The notes under the pieces were generated by a model, which did not search any database, was not told where the DNA came from, and saw only the letters and a list, made by a program, of their open reading frames with translations. DNA of 64,000 nt from Pectobacterium atrosepticum. Its GTDB lineage: Bacteria; Pseudomonadota; Gammaproteobacteria; Enterobacterales; Enterobacteriaceae. Both the position numbers and the translations under genes were made by a program. The stretch covers positions 124,001 to 188,000 of the forward strand of contig CP036163.1 in assembly GCA_019056595.1 (NCBI GenBank), in the 5' to 3' direction. Of this stretch, positions 1-10,473 are shown piece after piece; positions within the stretch are counted from its first letter, which is position 1, and every line of letters begins with the position of its first letter.

Positions 1-70
1 CGCGGTGAGAATTTTTCAAGTCGTTGGCAACGGCCTGTAAGGGTAGTGTGCTACCAACATAACAGGCAAT

Positions 71-100
71 AAAAAAGACAGAGCCGAGGCTCTGTCTTTT
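71..100 (-). terminator. Rho-independent terminator of ompF
   Basis: A 9-bp stem (GACAGAGCC / GGCTCTGTC) with a 2-nt loop is flanked by an A run on the left and a T run on the right. It lies about 45 nt past the ompF stop. The flanks would let it work in both directions. The first 70 nt of the window hold no recognisable gene. Confidence 0.8.
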
Positions 101-144
101 CCTGCAATACGAACGATTAACTCGTTACGTTATGCGGCGACAAC

Positions 145-1257
145 TTAGAACTGGTAAGTCAGGCCAACAGCAACTTTATCGTCGTCGCTGATGCCGTAGG
201 CATTGTCAGACTTAAGCAGATTGATGTCATATTCGGTGTAAACAGACATGTTTTTGTTGAATGCATAGGTTGCGCCCAAGCTAACATATTTGGTGATGTA
301 ATCATTTTTGTTGTTTGCATCATCTTTAGCTTTGCCAGAAACATACGCCAGAGATGGAGTCAAACCGAAATCGAAGTTGTATTGTGCAACAGCTTCAAAG
401 ATTTTGGTTTTGTCTGCGAAGCCATCAGTCAAAGCAACGCCCGCTGGGCCTGCAGTTTGACCAATATAGGATACGTTACGGTATTCACCATAGGTAGCAG
501 CTAAATAAACAGAATTAGCTTCATATTTCAGGCCAGTGCCCCAAGCTTCAGCTTTTTTACCACGACCAGTCGTCGCATTGTTATTTTGATTATCAGTGCG
601 GTTAACTGCAGCATAAGAACCTACGATGCCCAGACCGATATCTGATTCGTAGGAGGAAGATACGCCCCAGCCATCGCCGTTCTGTTCGTCAATATTGTTA
701 CGGCGATTTGTGCTGTCGCTGTTGTTTTTACCTTGGTATTGAACTGCGAAGTTCCAGCCATCAACTAAACCGAAAAAATCTTTGTTACGGTAGGTGGCAA
801 CACCTGTAGAACGACCAGTCAGGAAGTTATCAGAATTTGATTGATCTCCGCCCCACTCAGGCAGCACATCCGTCCAAGCCAGACTGTCGTATGCAATACC
901 CAAGTTACGGCCGTAGTCGAAAGAACCGAAATCGGCAAATTTCAAACCAGCAAAGGCATAACGAGTTTTATCTGCGTTGGAGGAATTAGAGCTTTCTGCT
1001 CTGTTACCTTGAAATTGGTACTCGAAACGACCATAACCAGTTAATTCACTAGAAATCTGAGTCTCGCCTTTGAAGCCCAGACGTGCATAGGTTTTATCGC
1101 CATCGTTGCTATTGTCATCAGAGAAATAGTGCAGGGCGGTGATTCTACCAGTCAGATCCAGCTTGTTGCCGTCTTTGTTATAAACTTCGGCTGCGTTTGC
1201 TGCGCCTGCGATTAACAGAGCTGGGATTACTACTGCAAGAATGTTGCGTTTCATCAT
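145..1257 (-). CDS. ompF: Outer membrane porin OmpF (general trimeric diffusion porin)
   Basis: Makes a 16-strand beta-barrel trimer that lets small hydrophilic solutes cross the outer membrane. The 370-residue product has a signal peptide of about 22 residues ending in ANA, then [10 protein letters not shown] as in E. coli OmpF/OmpC. Loop 3 has LPEWGGD in place of the usual PEFGG, and the chain ends in Phe as porin barrels do. I chose the MMKRN start at 1257, four codons inside the longest frame, because GAGGG stands just upstream. Divergence from OmpC is not resolvable by eye, but asnS-pncB-pepN upstream is the E. coli ompF context. The leader keeps a GGCAGTGGCAGGTGTC block shared with E. 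coli ompF, where MicF RNA pairs, so sRNA control is plausible. Confidence 0.92.
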   Translation of the reverse strand: MMKRNILAVVIPALLIAGAANAAEVYNKDGNKLDLTGRITALHYFSDDNSNDGDKTYARLGFKGETQISSELTGYGRFEYQFQGNRAESSNSSNADKTRYAFAGLKFADFGSFDYGRNLGIAYDSLAWTDVLPEWGGDQSNSDNFLTGRSTGVATYRNKDFFGLVDGWNFAVQYQGKNNSDSTNRRNNIDEQNGDGWGVSSSYESDIGLGIVGSYAAVNRTDNQNNNATTGRGKKAEAWGTGLKYEANSVYLAATYGEYRNVSYIGQTAGPAGVALTDGFADKTKIFEAVAQYNFDFGLTPSLAYVSGKAKDDANNKNDYITKYVSLGATYAFNKNMSVYTEYDINLLKSDNAYGISDDDKVAVGLTYQF

Positions 1258-1425
1258 TATTACCCTCATTGGTGTTATTTAGACACCTGCCACTGCCATA
1301 AATAATTCTTTAGGGAACTATTCCTGAAAGTTTGGTGTCTTCCTGTGTCTGAACGCAGTTTTCCATTCACTCGCTAGTTAATCCACCCTAAAGATGCTAC
1401 AAAGTTCGCAATCGAGTAACAAATG

Positions 1426-1452
1426 GAAATAATGTGTTTCTAAATGTAAAAA
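1426..1452 (-). promoter_or_regulatory. Probable OmpR-binding region of ompF
   Basis: On the minus strand this stretch reads TTTACATTTAGAAACACATT, very like the OmpR sites of E. coli ompF (TTTACATTTTGAAACAT). It lies about 170-195 nt upstream of the ompF start. The sequence between it and the gene also resembles the E. coli ompF promoter (CTTTGTAGCA... and GACACCAAACT). Assignment rests on this resemblance alone. Confidence 0.6.
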
Positions 1453-1483
1453 TAAGGGAACTTTGTGAGACATAACAAAAATT

Positions 1484-1518
1484 AAAAAAAAAGAGCCGGA
1501 AAATCCGACTCTTCTTTT
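1484..1518 (-). terminator. Terminator of asnS
   Basis: On the minus strand, AAGAGTCGG and CCGGCTCTT pair across a short T-rich loop and are followed by eight T residues. It sits about 35 nt after the asnS stop and upstream of the ompF promoter, separating the two genes. Confidence 0.75.
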
Positions 1519-1552
1519 CTACATATTTGTTTTACTTATATTAAATTTTTAT

Positions 1553-2953
1553 TTAGAAACTGGCATTCCGTGGAGTACGCGGGAAAGGGATCACGTCGCG
1601 CACATTTTGTACACCGGTAACATAGGCAATTAATCGTTCAAAACCTAAACCAAAACCGGAATGTGGAATGGTGCCGTAACGACGTAAATCACGATACCAC
1701 CAGTAGTCTTCTTTATTCAGTCCCATCTCTTCCAGACGGCTATCCAGCGCTGCCAGACGTTCTTCACGCTGAGAGCCCCCGATGATTTCACCGATTCCTG
1801 GAGCCAGAACATCCATAGCGGCAACAGTTTTACCATCGTCGTTCATGCGCATATAGAAAGCTTTGATATCTTTCGGATAGTTTTTAACGACAACCGGTGC
1901 TTTGAAGTGTTGCTCCGCAAGATAACGCTCATGTTCGGAGGAGAGGTCAACGCCCCAGTAAACCGGATTTTCAAACTGCTGGCCGCAGTTCAGCAAAATC
2001 TCGACGGCATCGGTGTAATCTACCTGTGCAAAATCGGAGCTGACGAATTTTTCCAGTCGAGTCACCGCTTCTTTATCGACGCGCTCGGCAAAGAACGCCA
2101 TATCATCGGCACGCTCGTTCAGTACGGCTTGGAAAACATATTTCAGTAGATTTTCTGCCAGAGCAGCGACGTCATCCAGAGAAGCAAAAGCCACTTCTGG
2201 TTCGATCATCCAAAACTCAGCCAGATGGCGGGCGGTGTTGGAGTTTTCTGCGCGGAAAGTCGGACCAAAGGTATACACGTTGGACAGCGCACAAGCGTAG
2301 GTTTCGCCATTCAACTGACCGGATACGGTCAGGAACGCTTCTTTACCGAAGAAATCTTTGCTGAAATCTACTTTGCCTTGTTCGGTACGCGGCAGGTTTT
2401 CCATATCGAGCGTGGAAACACGGAACATTTCACCTGCACCTTCGGTATCAGATGCAGTAATCAGCGGGGTAGACACCCAGAAATAACCGTTCTCGTGGAA
2501 GAAGCGATGAATCGCCTGCGCCAGCGTATGACGAACGCGCGCAACGGCACCGATCAGATTGGTTCGTGGACGCAAGTGCGCGACTTCGCGCAGGTATTCG
2601 ATACTGTGACGCTTTGCTGCCATCGGGTAGGTATCGGGATCGTCAACCCAGCCGACGACGTTGACGTTGGTCGCTTGCAGCTCGAAGCTTTGGCCTTCAC
2701 CTGGAGAGGCGACGACGTTACCGGTGATTTCAACGGAGCAACCGGTAGTCAGACGCAGTACGTCATCCTGGTAATTCGAGAGATTATTATTAACGACAGC
2801 CTGTAATGGATTAAAGCAGGAGCCGTCATAAACGGCGATAAAGGAGATACCGGCTTTAGAATCTCTCCGGGTACGTACCCAGCCGCGCACGGTGACTTCG
2901 CTGTCAACGGCAACACGGCCTTGCAGTACATCGACTACAGGCACTACGCTCAT
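1553..2953 (-). CDS. asnS: Asparaginyl-tRNA synthetase
   Basis: Charges tRNA-Asn with asparagine in the cytoplasm. The 466-residue product has the class IIb plan: an N-terminal OB-fold anticodon-binding domain (about 1-110, with [12 protein letters not shown]) followed by the class II catalytic domain. Motif 2 is [16 protein letters not shown] and motif 3 is [15 protein letters not shown] near the C-terminus. Length matches E. coli AsnS (466). The start begins [12 protein letters not shown]. It is transcribed alone between pncB and ompF. Confidence 0.97.
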   Translation of the reverse strand: MSVVPVVDVLQGRVAVDSEVTVRGWVRTRRDSKAGISFIAVYDGSCFNPLQAVVNNNLSNYQDDVLRLTTGCSVEITGNVVASPGEGQSFELQATNVNVVGWVDDPDTYPMAAKRHSIEYLREVAHLRPRTNLIGAVARVRHTLAQAIHRFFHENGYFWVSTPLITASDTEGAGEMFRVSTLDMENLPRTEQGKVDFSKDFFGKEAFLTVSGQLNGETYACALSNVYTFGPTFRAENSNTARHLAEFWMIEPEVAFASLDDVAALAENLLKYVFQAVLNERADDMAFFAERVDKEAVTRLEKFVSSDFAQVDYTDAVEILLNCGQQFENPVYWGVDLSSEHERYLAEQHFKAPVVVKNYPKDIKAFYMRMNDDGKTVAAMDVLAPGIGEIIGGSQREERLAALDSRLEEMGLNKEDYWWYRDLRRYGTIPHSGFGLGFERLIAYVTGVQNVRDVIPFPRTPRNASF

Positions 2954-3143
2954 AAAATTCTCTCTTTAATTAATCGTGTGTAAGAAATATATCGTGTTTA
3001 AACGATGAGTGGCCCAATCCAAGCCATTTGCTATGTTACTTGCGATGCAACAGGACACAAGCAGAAATCACCAGAATGGCGCGAAGTTTTCGCTCATGCT
3101 GGTGAGTCTGCTGCAAAGTTGGTCAACCTCATGGGGGAAAGCC

Positions 3144-4349
3144 TTAACTGGCCTTTTTCACGCGGGGTAAGTCAAACGCTTTGCGTAACTCGCACACGAA
3201 GTTCTGATCCTGACAGATGGTTTTACCCGGGCTATCGGAGAGTTTCGCTACCGGTTTGCCGTTACATTCTACCAGCTTGATCACGATATTCAGCGGTTTC
3301 ACGCCGGGAATGTCACACGTCAGGCGTGTACCCATGCCAAATACCAAATTCACGCGCTGGCAGAAGTGACGATAAAGCACCAGCGCTTTATCCAGATTCA
3401 GATTGTCGGAGAAGACCAGTGTTTTGCTCATCGGATCGATGTTCAAGCGTTGATAATGAGCAATGGCTTTCTCTCCCCAGTCAACAGGATCGCCAGAATC
3501 GTGGCGTAGCCCCTGATAGGCCTCGGCGAACGGTAAATCGAAATCACGCAGGAAGGCATCCATGGTGATGCAATCGGTCAACGCGATGCCCAAATGCGTG
3601 GGATATTCACGTAACCACATTTGTAGTGCGGCACGCTGGCTGTTTGCCAGCGTCGGACTAATCTGCTGATGCGCCTGAAACCACTCGTGCGCCTGCGTGC
3701 CGACAGGTGTGATGCCCAAACGGCGCGCCAGATCGTAATTGCTGGTGCCGATGAGATAAGGAAAATCGGCTTGCAGTGCCGTCACGATGGTTTGCTGGAT
3801 ATCACCTGAGAAGCGGCGACGCGTGCCGAAATCCATCAGTTTGAACTGACTGAGATCAACATTCATGCTGTTCTGGCGGAAACTTTCTAACGAGGTAGAA
3901 AGCTGAGCGACGGCCTGCTCTGTCGTGACGTTGGGCGAACGATGCCGATGCACGACTTCGCTGATCACCGCAAGCAGAGGAACTTCCCACAAGATCACTT
4001 CACGCCACGGCCCGGTGATGCGGATATCCAGCTTGCCAGCATTATTCTTAATCGAAACCTGCTGTGGATTAAAACGGAAGTTCCGCAGCCAGTTGAGATA
4101 ATCCTGCTGAAAGAACGGCAGAGAAGAAAGATAGGTGAATTCATCGTCACTCAATGACAGGAAACGCATCAGATCAACCTGATGGGCTATCTCGTCGGCG
4201 TAAACGCCTAATAACTCATCACCGCGACAGCGAAACTCAGCCGCAACGTCGACATCATAGTAGTGATGATACACTGCCTGTTGCATGTGCAGCTTGTAGG
4301 CATCGGTATCCAGCAATGAGTGTAGAATCGGGGAAGTGTGCAAAGTCAT
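3144..4349 (-). CDS. pncB: Nicotinate phosphoribosyltransferase
   Basis: Makes nicotinate mononucleotide from nicotinate and PRPP with ATP hydrolysis, the entry step of NAD salvage. The 401-residue chain matches E. coli PncB along its length: [20 protein letters not shown] at the N-terminus, [24 protein letters not shown] (the segment with the histidine phosphorylated in the Salmonella enzyme), [17 protein letters not shown] and [13 protein letters not shown]. It is divergent from pepN, with about 220 nt between the start codons. I saw no clear NadR box there. Confidence 0.97.
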   Translation of the reverse strand: MTLHTSPILHSLLDTDAYKLHMQQAVYHHYYDVDVAAEFRCRGDELLGVYADEIAHQVDLMRFLSLSDDEFTYLSSLPFFQQDYLNWLRNFRFNPQQVSIKNNAGKLDIRITGPWREVILWEVPLLAVISEVVHRHRSPNVTTEQAVAQLSTSLESFRQNSMNVDLSQFKLMDFGTRRRFSGDIQQTIVTALQADFPYLIGTSNYDLARRLGITPVGTQAHEWFQAHQQISPTLANSQRAALQMWLREYPTHLGIALTDCITMDAFLRDFDLPFAEAYQGLRHDSGDPVDWGEKAIAHYQRLNIDPMSKTLVFSDNLNLDKALVLYRHFCQRVNLVFGMGTRLTCDIPGVKPLNIVIKLVECNGKPVAKLSDSPGKTICQDQNFVCELRKAFDLPRVKKAS

Positions 4350-4572
4350 AATGCGTTACAGCATCCTTGTAAGATGCCTATCCACCATCGGGACAATCAA
4401 CAATGTTCGGTCAGTATACCTTGATTATCCGTTTATTACATTACGACAACATAGCGAGACGTGCGGGAGTGAACCACGGTACGATGATTATCCTCATTAT
4501 TTTGTCGTGGTAACATTAAGATAACAGGCTTAGACTTGATCCTTGATGCTTATGACGAGGTGGAAACATTAT

Positions 4573-7188
4573 ATGAATCAACAGCCGCAAATAAAATATC
4601 GCCATGACTACCGTGCGCCGGATTACACCATTACCGACATTGCACTGGATTTCGATCTCCATGCCGAGAAAACTCGCGTAAAAGCCGTTAGTCAGGTGGT
4701 GTTGCAGGGGGAAGCAGGCGCGCCGTTGAAGCTGGATGGTGAAGGGCTGACGCTGATTAGCCTGAGCGTCAATGGGCAGCCGTGGACACATTACCAACAA
4801 CAGGACGATGGCCTGATTGTGACGCAATTGCCCGCGCGTTTTACGCTCAGCATCGAAACAGACATCAATCCCACCGCCAATAGCGCGCTGGAAGGGCTAT
4901 ACCTCTCTGGCGAAGCGCTTTGTACGCAGTGTGAAGCCGAAGGTTTCCGCCACATTACCTATTATCTCGACCGACCGGATGTGTTGGCGAAATTCACGAC
5001 ACGCATCACAGCAGATAAAGCTCGCTATCCTTATTTACTCTCTAATGGCAATCGTATTGCACAAGGAGAGCTGGAAGGTGGACGCCACTGGATTGAATGG
5101 CAGGATCCGTTCCCGAAACCCGCTTATCTGTTCGCGTTGGTTGCCGGTGATTTTGATGTCCTACAGGATCGCTTCACGACACGTTCTGGCCGCGATGTTG
5201 CACTAGAGCTGTTTGTTGACCGCGGTAACCTCGATCGCACCGGTTGGGCGATGACTTCGCTGAAGAATTCGATGAAGTGGGACGAAGAGCGTTTCGGCCT
5301 GGAATACGATCTCGACATCTATATGATCGTCGCCGTTGATTTTTTCAACATGGGGGCGATGGAAAACAAAGGGCTGAACGTATTTAACTCCAAATACGTA
5401 TTGGCGAAGGCAGAAACCGCGACGGATAAAGATTATCTCAACATTGAAGCGGTGATCGGCCATGAATATTTCCACAACTGGACGGGCAACCGCGTCACCT
5501 GCCGCGACTGGTTCCAGCTTAGCCTGAAAGAAGGGTTGACGGTGTTCCGCGATCAGGAGTTCAGCTCCGATCTGGGTTCGCGTCCAGTGAATCGTATTGA
5601 TAACGTGCGCGTGATGCGCGGTGCGCAGTTTGCTGAAGATGCCAGCCCGATGTCGCATCCGATTCGTCCCGATCAGGTGATCGAGATGAATAACTTCTAC
5701 ACGCTGACGGTCTATGAAAAAGGATCGGAAGTGATCCGCATGATGCACACCTTATTAGGTGAAGAAGGCTTCCAGGCTGGCATTCGTCTGTATTTTGAGC
5801 GTCACGACGGCAGCGCGGCGACCTGTGATGACTTTGTATTGGCGATGGAAGAGGCCTCCGGTGTCGATCTCACGCAGTTCCGCCGTTGGTATAGTCAGTC
5901 AGGTACGCCGGTGTTGACCGTGCGTGATGACTACGATCCACAGACGCAACAATATCTGCTGAGCGTGAGCCAGATGACGCCAGTCGGTGCCGACAAACAG
6001 CAGAAGCTGCCGCTGCATATTCCGTTGGATATTGAGCTGTACGATCTGCAAGGGCAGGTGATCCCGCTACAGAAAGACGGTCAACTGTTGTCGTCTGTGC
6101 TCAATGTGACCGAATCCGAACAAACCTTTATTTTCGATCAGGTGCCTTGCCGTCCGATTCCTTCTTTATTACGTGAGTTTTCTGCGCCGGTAAAACTGAA
6201 CTATGCCTGGAGCGATGAACAACTGACGTTCCTGATGCGTCACGCAAGCAATGCATTCTCACGTTGGGATGCGGCGCAGAGCTTACTGGCTAACTATATC
6301 CGTCTGAATGTTTCCCGCTATCAACAGAAGCAGCCGCTTTCCGTGCCGATGCATGTTGTCGATGCCTTCCGTGGCGTGTTACTGGATGAAAAGCTGGATC
6401 CGATGCTGGCTTCTCAGATTCTGACATTGCCGAGCGAAAACGAAATTGCTGAGCTGTTTGACATCATCGATCCTACTGCAATCGCTGCCGTGCGTGACAG
6501 TATGACGCGTACGATGGCGAAAGAGATGGCAGATGAGTTTCTGGCGGTATACCACGCGAATCACGCGCCGCAGTATCGCATTGAGCACGCGGATATAGGC
6601 AAACGCGCGCTGCGCAATGTCTGCCTGCATTATCTGGCGTTCAGCGATGCGGATCAGGCGGATAAATTGGTACAGGCGCAGTTCCGTCAGGCGGATAACA
6701 TGACGGATTCGCTGGCAGCGCTGTCTGCGGCGGTAGAGGCTCAACTGCCGGTGCGTGATGAACTGCTGACGCAGTTTGATAACCGCTGGCATCAGGATGG
6801 CTTGGTCATGGATAAATGGTTTGTGCTGCAAGCCACCAGTCCGGCAGATAATGTACTGACCCGCGTGCGTGAATTGCTGCAACACCGTTCATTTAGCCTG
6901 AACAACCCTAACCGCCTGCGTTCGCTAGTGGGGGCGTTTGCGGCGTCGAACCCGTCGGCTTTCCATGCCGAAGACGGCAGCGGTTATCGTTTCCTGACGG
7001 AGATTCTTACCGATCTGAACACTCGCAATCCGCAGGTCGCAGCAAGGATGATCGAACCGTTGATCCGTCTGAAGCGCTATGATGCTAAACGTCAGGCGCA
7101 AATGCGTCAGGCGCTGGAGCAGTTGAAGACGTTGGAAAATCTGTCTGGCGATCTGTTCGAGAAGATCAGCAAGGCACTGCAAGACTAA
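4573..7188 (+). CDS. pepN: Aminopeptidase N (M1 zinc metallopeptidase)
   Basis: Removes N-terminal residues from peptides in the cytoplasm. From the MNQQPQIKYRHDYRAPDYT start the product has 871 residues, close to E. coli PepN. The exopeptidase motif GAMEN is at about 261-265. The zinc site is HEYFH at 297-301 with the third ligand in LKEGLTVFRDQEF at about 320. An upstream in-frame ATG at 4543 exists, but only the inner start matches known PepN N-termini. The C-terminal half is the usual helical domain. Confidence 0.97.
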   Translation: MNQQPQIKYRHDYRAPDYTITDIALDFDLHAEKTRVKAVSQVVLQGEAGAPLKLDGEGLTLISLSVNGQPWTHYQQQDDGLIVTQLPARFTLSIETDINPTANSALEGLYLSGEALCTQCEAEGFRHITYYLDRPDVLAKFTTRITADKARYPYLLSNGNRIAQGELEGGRHWIEWQDPFPKPAYLFALVAGDFDVLQDRFTTRSGRDVALELFVDRGNLDRTGWAMTSLKNSMKWDEERFGLEYDLDIYMIVAVDFFNMGAMENKGLNVFNSKYVLAKAETATDKDYLNIEAVIGHEYFHNWTGNRVTCRDWFQLSLKEGLTVFRDQEFSSDLGSRPVNRIDNVRVMRGAQFAEDASPMSHPIRPDQVIEMNNFYTLTVYEKGSEVIRMMHTLLGEEGFQAGIRLYFERHDGSAATCDDFVLAMEEASGVDLTQFRRWYSQSGTPVLTVRDDYDPQTQQYLLSVSQMTPVGADKQQKLPLHIPLDIELYDLQGQVIPLQKDGQLLSSVLNVTESEQTFIFDQVPCRPIPSLLREFSAPVKLNYAWSDEQLTFLMRHASNAFSRWDAAQSLLANYIRLNVSRYQQKQPLSVPMHVVDAFRGVLLDEKLDPMLASQILTLPSENEIAELFDIIDPTAIAAVRDSMTRTMAKEMADEFLAVYHANHAPQYRIEHADIGKRALRNVCLHYLAFSDADQADKLVQAQFRQADNMTDSLAALSAAVEAQLPVRDELLTQFDNRWHQDGLVMDKWFVLQATSPADNVLTRVRELLQHRSFSLNNPNRLRSLVGAFAASNPSAFHAEDGSGYRFLTEILTDLNTRNPQVAARMIEPLIRLKRYDAKRQAQMRQALEQLKTLENLSGDLFEKISKALQD

Positions 7189-7209
7189 TCCCGCCACGCT
7201 AATCCTTCT

Positions 7210-7245
7210 GTCACACGCGGTAGCCTGCCGCGTGTGACATTTTCC
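7210..7245 (+). terminator. Terminator of pepN
   Basis: A perfect 11-bp stem (GTCACACGCGG / CCGCGTGTGAC) with a 7-nt loop, followed by ATTTTCCC, starts 22 nt after the pepN stop. The T tract is short. Confidence 0.7.
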
Positions 7246-7265
7246 CTTACGCTAATTTCTTACTT

Positions 7266-7281
7266 CCGCAAACGTTTTACT
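7266..7281 (+). promoter_or_regulatory. PurR operator upstream of pyrD
   Basis: The sequence CGCAAACGTTTT matches the 12 central positions of the enterobacterial PurR box (ACGCAAACGTTTTCNT) without mismatch. It is about 110 nt upstream of pyrD, a known PurR-regulon gene in E. coli. Repression of pyrD by PurR with hypoxanthine or guanine is inferred. Confidence 0.75.
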
Positions 7282-7391
7282 TTCCGCAGAGATGGCACTA
7301 CCATCACCGACCGTGAGTTAAACCGTAATCCACTATTGCTGACTTCCAGCGTAGGCAAGATACCTTTACGATAGGGATCTCAGGAGACAAT

Positions 7392-8402
7392 ATGTTCTAT
7401 CCCGTTATCAAAAAAGCCCTGTTTCAGCTCGATCCAGAGCGTGCACATGAGCTGACCTTCCAACAATTACGCCGTATTACCAACACGCCTTTTGAATTTC
7501 TCGTCCGTCAATCCGTTCCTACTAAACCAGTTACCTGCATGGGGTTATCTTTTAAAAACCCGCTGGGTCTGGCTGCGGGATTAGATAAAGACGGCGAATG
7601 TATCGATGCATTAGGCGCAATGGGATTTGGTTTTATTGAAGTGGGAACGGTAACGCCGCGTCCACAATCCGGTAATGACAAACCGAGACTATTCCGCGTA
7701 GTGGAAGCGGAAGGGCTGATCAACCGGATGGGCTTCAATAATAAAGGCGTGGACTATCTCGTCGAAAATGTAAAGAAAACGCGTTTTGGCGGTGTATTAG
7801 GCATCAACATTGGCAAGAATAAAGATACGCCAGTTGAGCAAGGTAAAGACGATTATTTGATCTGTATGGATAAGGTTTATCCTCACGCGGGTTATATAGC
7901 TATCAACATTTCGTCACCCAATACGCCGGGATTACGCAGCCTGCAATATGGTGAAGCATTAGACGATCTTTTACTGGCGATAAAGAATAAGCAGACAGAA
8001 TTAAAAGAGAAGCATCAGAAATACGTCCCTGTGGCGGTAAAGATCGCGCCGGATCTTTCCGAGGAAGAATTGATCCAAATTGCCGATAGTCTGGTTCGTT
8101 ATAACATTGATGGTGTGATTGCCACGAACACGACACTCGATAGAAAACTGATTCAGGGATTAAATCACTGTGGGCAAACGGGTGGATTAAGTGGACGCCC
8201 GTTACAAACAAGCAGCACGGAAATTATCCGCCGTTTGTCACAGGAATTAGCAGGACGTTTACCTATTATTGGCGTTGGCGGAATTGATTCTTTGGTCGCC
8301 GCGCGTGAAAAAATGGATGCTGGTGCGTCACTGGTACAGATATATTCAGGCTTTATTTTCCACGGTCCTCGTCTGATTAAAGATATCGTTACACATATTT
8401 AA
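7392..8402 (+). CDS. pyrD: Dihydroorotate dehydrogenase (quinone), class 2
   Basis: Oxidises dihydroorotate to orotate in pyrimidine synthesis, passing electrons to quinone; peripheral on the inner membrane. The 336-residue product matches E. coli PyrD in length. The N-terminal 40 residues are the class 2 membrane-binding extension. FMN/substrate segments include [34 protein letters not shown] (holding the class 2 catalytic Ser), GVIATNTT and IIGVGGI. A clear Shine-Dalgarno CAGGAG precedes the ATG by 6 nt. Confidence 0.97.
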   Translation: MFYPVIKKALFQLDPERAHELTFQQLRRITNTPFEFLVRQSVPTKPVTCMGLSFKNPLGLAAGLDKDGECIDALGAMGFGFIEVGTVTPRPQSGNDKPRLFRVVEAEGLINRMGFNNKGVDYLVENVKKTRFGGVLGINIGKNKDTPVEQGKDDYLICMDKVYPHAGYIAINISSPNTPGLRSLQYGEALDDLLLAIKNKQTELKEKHQKYVPVAVKIAPDLSEEELIQIADSLVRYNIDGVIATNTTLDRKLIQGLNHCGQTGGLSGRPLQTSSTEIIRRLSQELAGRLPIIGVGGIDSLVAAREKMDAGASLVQIYSGFIFHGPRLIKDIVTHI

Positions 8403-8422
8403 TCCGAAATGCCTTTCATTTC

Positions 8423-8450
8423 TAACTGGGGGTTTATTTATCCCCCCAGC
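8423..8450 (+). terminator. Hairpin after pyrD, likely terminator
   Basis: CTGGGGG and CCCCCAG pair around an AT-rich loop about 20 nt past the pyrD stop. The following sequence is only moderately T-rich, so strength is uncertain. Confidence 0.55.
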
Positions 8451-8603
8451 TAGTCTATATTTTATCCGTTTGCGTAAATAAACTATCAACTGATGTCTGA
8501 TCTTCTTACCACGATGTTTATGACGATGAAAGATTATTGCGATGTAAGAAAATACAATCAGCCATTTCTGATATTTCTACTGTGAAGGCGAAGGGTAAAT
8601 AAT

Positions 8604-9191
8604 ATGAAGTTAAAACCTGACGATAACTGGCGCTGGTATTTTGATACTGAACACGATCGCCTGATGTTGGATCTGGCTAACGGCATGTTATTCCGTTCTC
8701 GTTTTCCGTCTAAAATGCTAACGCCGGATGCATTTAATGAATGTGCATTTTGCGTTGACGATGCCGCGTTATTTTTTACCTATAACGATAAATGTCAGAA
8801 AGCGGCACTGCATCGCGACCTTCAGGGCGAATTAGTCTTGAACGCGCTGGTGGCAACCCGATTCCTGAAACCGTTAATGCCGAAAAGCTGGCATTTCATC
8901 CAGCAGCCGGATGCCATGACGTATTCACCGCAGGCGGGTGACGTTGTACAAGTGCAGCTCACCGAAACACATGAAACAGCGTGCTTTTTGGTGGCGGAAG
9001 CGGGAGATAAAGCCTGTCTCTGTCTGCTGGCGCAAGAACAGCTGTCATTAAGTGGGAAAACCATGCTGCTGGGCGATGCCATAAAAATCATGCACGATAG
9101 ATTAATTCTGGCCGTTGTTCAGAATAGGTCTGAGTGGGAAACCACACTGGGTGAAGGCACGTCGGCATTTGAGTATGCCAAAGTCGTCTAA
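8604..9191 (+). CDS. zapC: Cell division protein ZapC
   Basis: Binds FtsZ and promotes bundling of its protofilaments at mid-cell. The 195-residue product begins [14 protein letters not shown] and carries the conserved [15 protein letters not shown] block of the ZapC (YcbW) family; E. coli ZapC is about 15 residues shorter. It lies between pyrD and ycbX as in E. coli, which supports the call. The family has no enzymatic motif. Confidence 0.92.
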   Translation: MKLKPDDNWRWYFDTEHDRLMLDLANGMLFRSRFPSKMLTPDAFNECAFCVDDAALFFTYNDKCQKAALHRDLQGELVLNALVATRFLKPLMPKSWHFIQQPDAMTYSPQAGDVVQVQLTETHETACFLVAEAGDKACLCLLAQEQLSLSGKTMLLGDAIKIMHDRLILAVVQNRSEWETTLGEGTSAFEYAKVV

Positions 9192-9202
9192 TCCCCCCTG
9201 GT

Positions 9203-9262
9203 ATCGATTCCTCATACTTCAAGCTGCATGCATGTGTGTTGTTGCACTTCATCGAATTATTG
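9203..9262. repeat. Shrunken ERIC-like repeat remnant
   Basis: TCATACTTCAAGCTGCATG at the left and CGAATTATT at the right are the two ends of the ERIC-type repeats found elsewhere in the window (32.8, 39.0, 50.0 and 59.8 kb). Only about 60 nt remain here. The right end overlaps the stop codon of ycbX. Confidence 0.5.
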
Positions 9263-10360
9263 CAGATGAATGTCGCTCTGCGGAATACAGCTACAGGTAA
9301 GAATCTCGCCGTTTGCTCTGATAGCGCTTTGCTTCAGTGCAGAAACCTCTCCGCTGACTAACGTCAATTTACAGCAACCGCACAGTCCTGCTCGACAAGA
9401 GTAGGGGACTCGAATGCCCTGTTGCTCCAACTGCTCCAGTAAAATCTGCTGATTGTTCCCTTGCAGTGATTTTCCCTGATAGTGAATGGTGACGGCTTGT
9501 TCGCTTTTTTCAGGCACGACAAGGCTTTCGACGACTTGACCGGAACCATAAGGACGCGGCGGTTTGGTCGCTAAGACTTCCAGCGTGTCGCCCACTCGAA
9601 TGATGCCCGTATTTCTGGCTACCAGGTTTTGCCCAAAATCAACGTCGCCATTTTCGGCAGTGCGGAAAGATTGCAGCGTTGCCAGCGGCTCTGCTGACGG
9701 GTGTTTACGGCCACGTTCGGTGCTGACGGTGGTCAAAATGCAGCGACTACAGGGTTTGACGACGTCAAAAATAACCTCGCCAATACGAATGGTTTTCCAG
9801 CTATCTTCGGCAAAGGCTTCCGCGCCAGTTACTACCAGATTAGGACGGAATTGCTCAATTTTGATTCCGGCAGAGCAGCGCTGGCGTAGCGCCTGAAATG
9901 ATGCATCATTGATTAACAGAAACGGATAACCGTCGGCGAACGCCAATGGAACTTCCGGATAATGCTTAACCCGCCGAGATGGTTCACTGCCCACCCAGCG
10001 AAGCTGCACGGAACGCTGGAAATAATGACTTAACCAACGATTGATAGCGTCGGGTGCGACGAGCGCGGTGAAGTGCGTTCCCCAGACTTCTGTCGGCTGT
10101 GGGGTTTCAATGAAGTCGGCAAAACGAATGGTGGCAGTTTGGCCATCCGGAGCGGCAATAAACAGCCCATCCGGTAGCAACGCGGGAGTAAATAACACCA
10201 TTTGTGGATACTGGCGGGCAGTAATAAAGGTGCCATCAGATTCAGTAATCATGAAGGCACGATCGTTCGCCAAACCGCTGACGGACGCCATCGCGTGGGA
10301 CAGTTGTAGCCCTCGCATCGATTTGACTGGATGTATATAAAGCCGCGTTACGCCGATCAC
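9257..10360 (-). CDS. ycbX: YcbX: MOSC-domain protein with C-terminal 2Fe-2S ferredoxin domain
   Basis: In E. coli YcbX helps detoxify N-hydroxylated bases with a molybdenum cofactor. The 367-residue product has an N-terminal MOSC_N barrel starting [10 protein letters not shown], a MOSC domain with the conserved cysteine in [11 protein letters not shown], then a plant-type ferredoxin domain. The cluster ligands fit Cys322, Cys327, Cys330 and Cys356 (CRAGLCGCC...TCSC). It is divergent from rlmKL. Its TAA stop lies in the end of an ERIC-like remnant. Confidence 0.93.
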   Translation of the reverse strand: MIGVTRLYIHPVKSMRGLQLSHAMASVSGLANDRAFMITESDGTFITARQYPQMVLFTPALLPDGLFIAAPDGQTATIRFADFIETPQPTEVWGTHFTALVAPDAINRWLSHYFQRSVQLRWVGSEPSRRVKHYPEVPLAFADGYPFLLINDASFQALRQRCSAGIKIEQFRPNLVVTGAEAFAEDSWKTIRIGEVIFDVVKPCSRCILTTVSTERGRKHPSAEPLATLQSFRTAENGDVDFGQNLVARNTGIIRVGDTLEVLATKPPRPYGSGQVVESLVVPEKSEQAVTIHYQGKSLQGNNQQILLEQLEQQGIRVPYSCRAGLCGCCKLTLVSGEVSALKQSAIRANGEILTCSCIPQSDIHLQ

Positions 10361-10473
10361 TGACCTATTCCTTGCCGAAGTAAAGCGGCAACTTTATGAC
10401 AAGCGTCTCGGATTAGCTATAATGCGCCTCAATTTCTTTCTTTAATGTATTTCTTTTTGGTGATAGTGACGAC

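Noticed and set aside
2225-2806. A 193-codon frame antisense to asnS
   Set aside because: Conserved synthetase on the other strand explains it; no ribosome binding site or domain.
5203-5748. A 181-codon antisense frame inside pepN
   Set aside because: It covers the catalytic core of PepN on the other strand and has no start signals; a shadow of the real gene.
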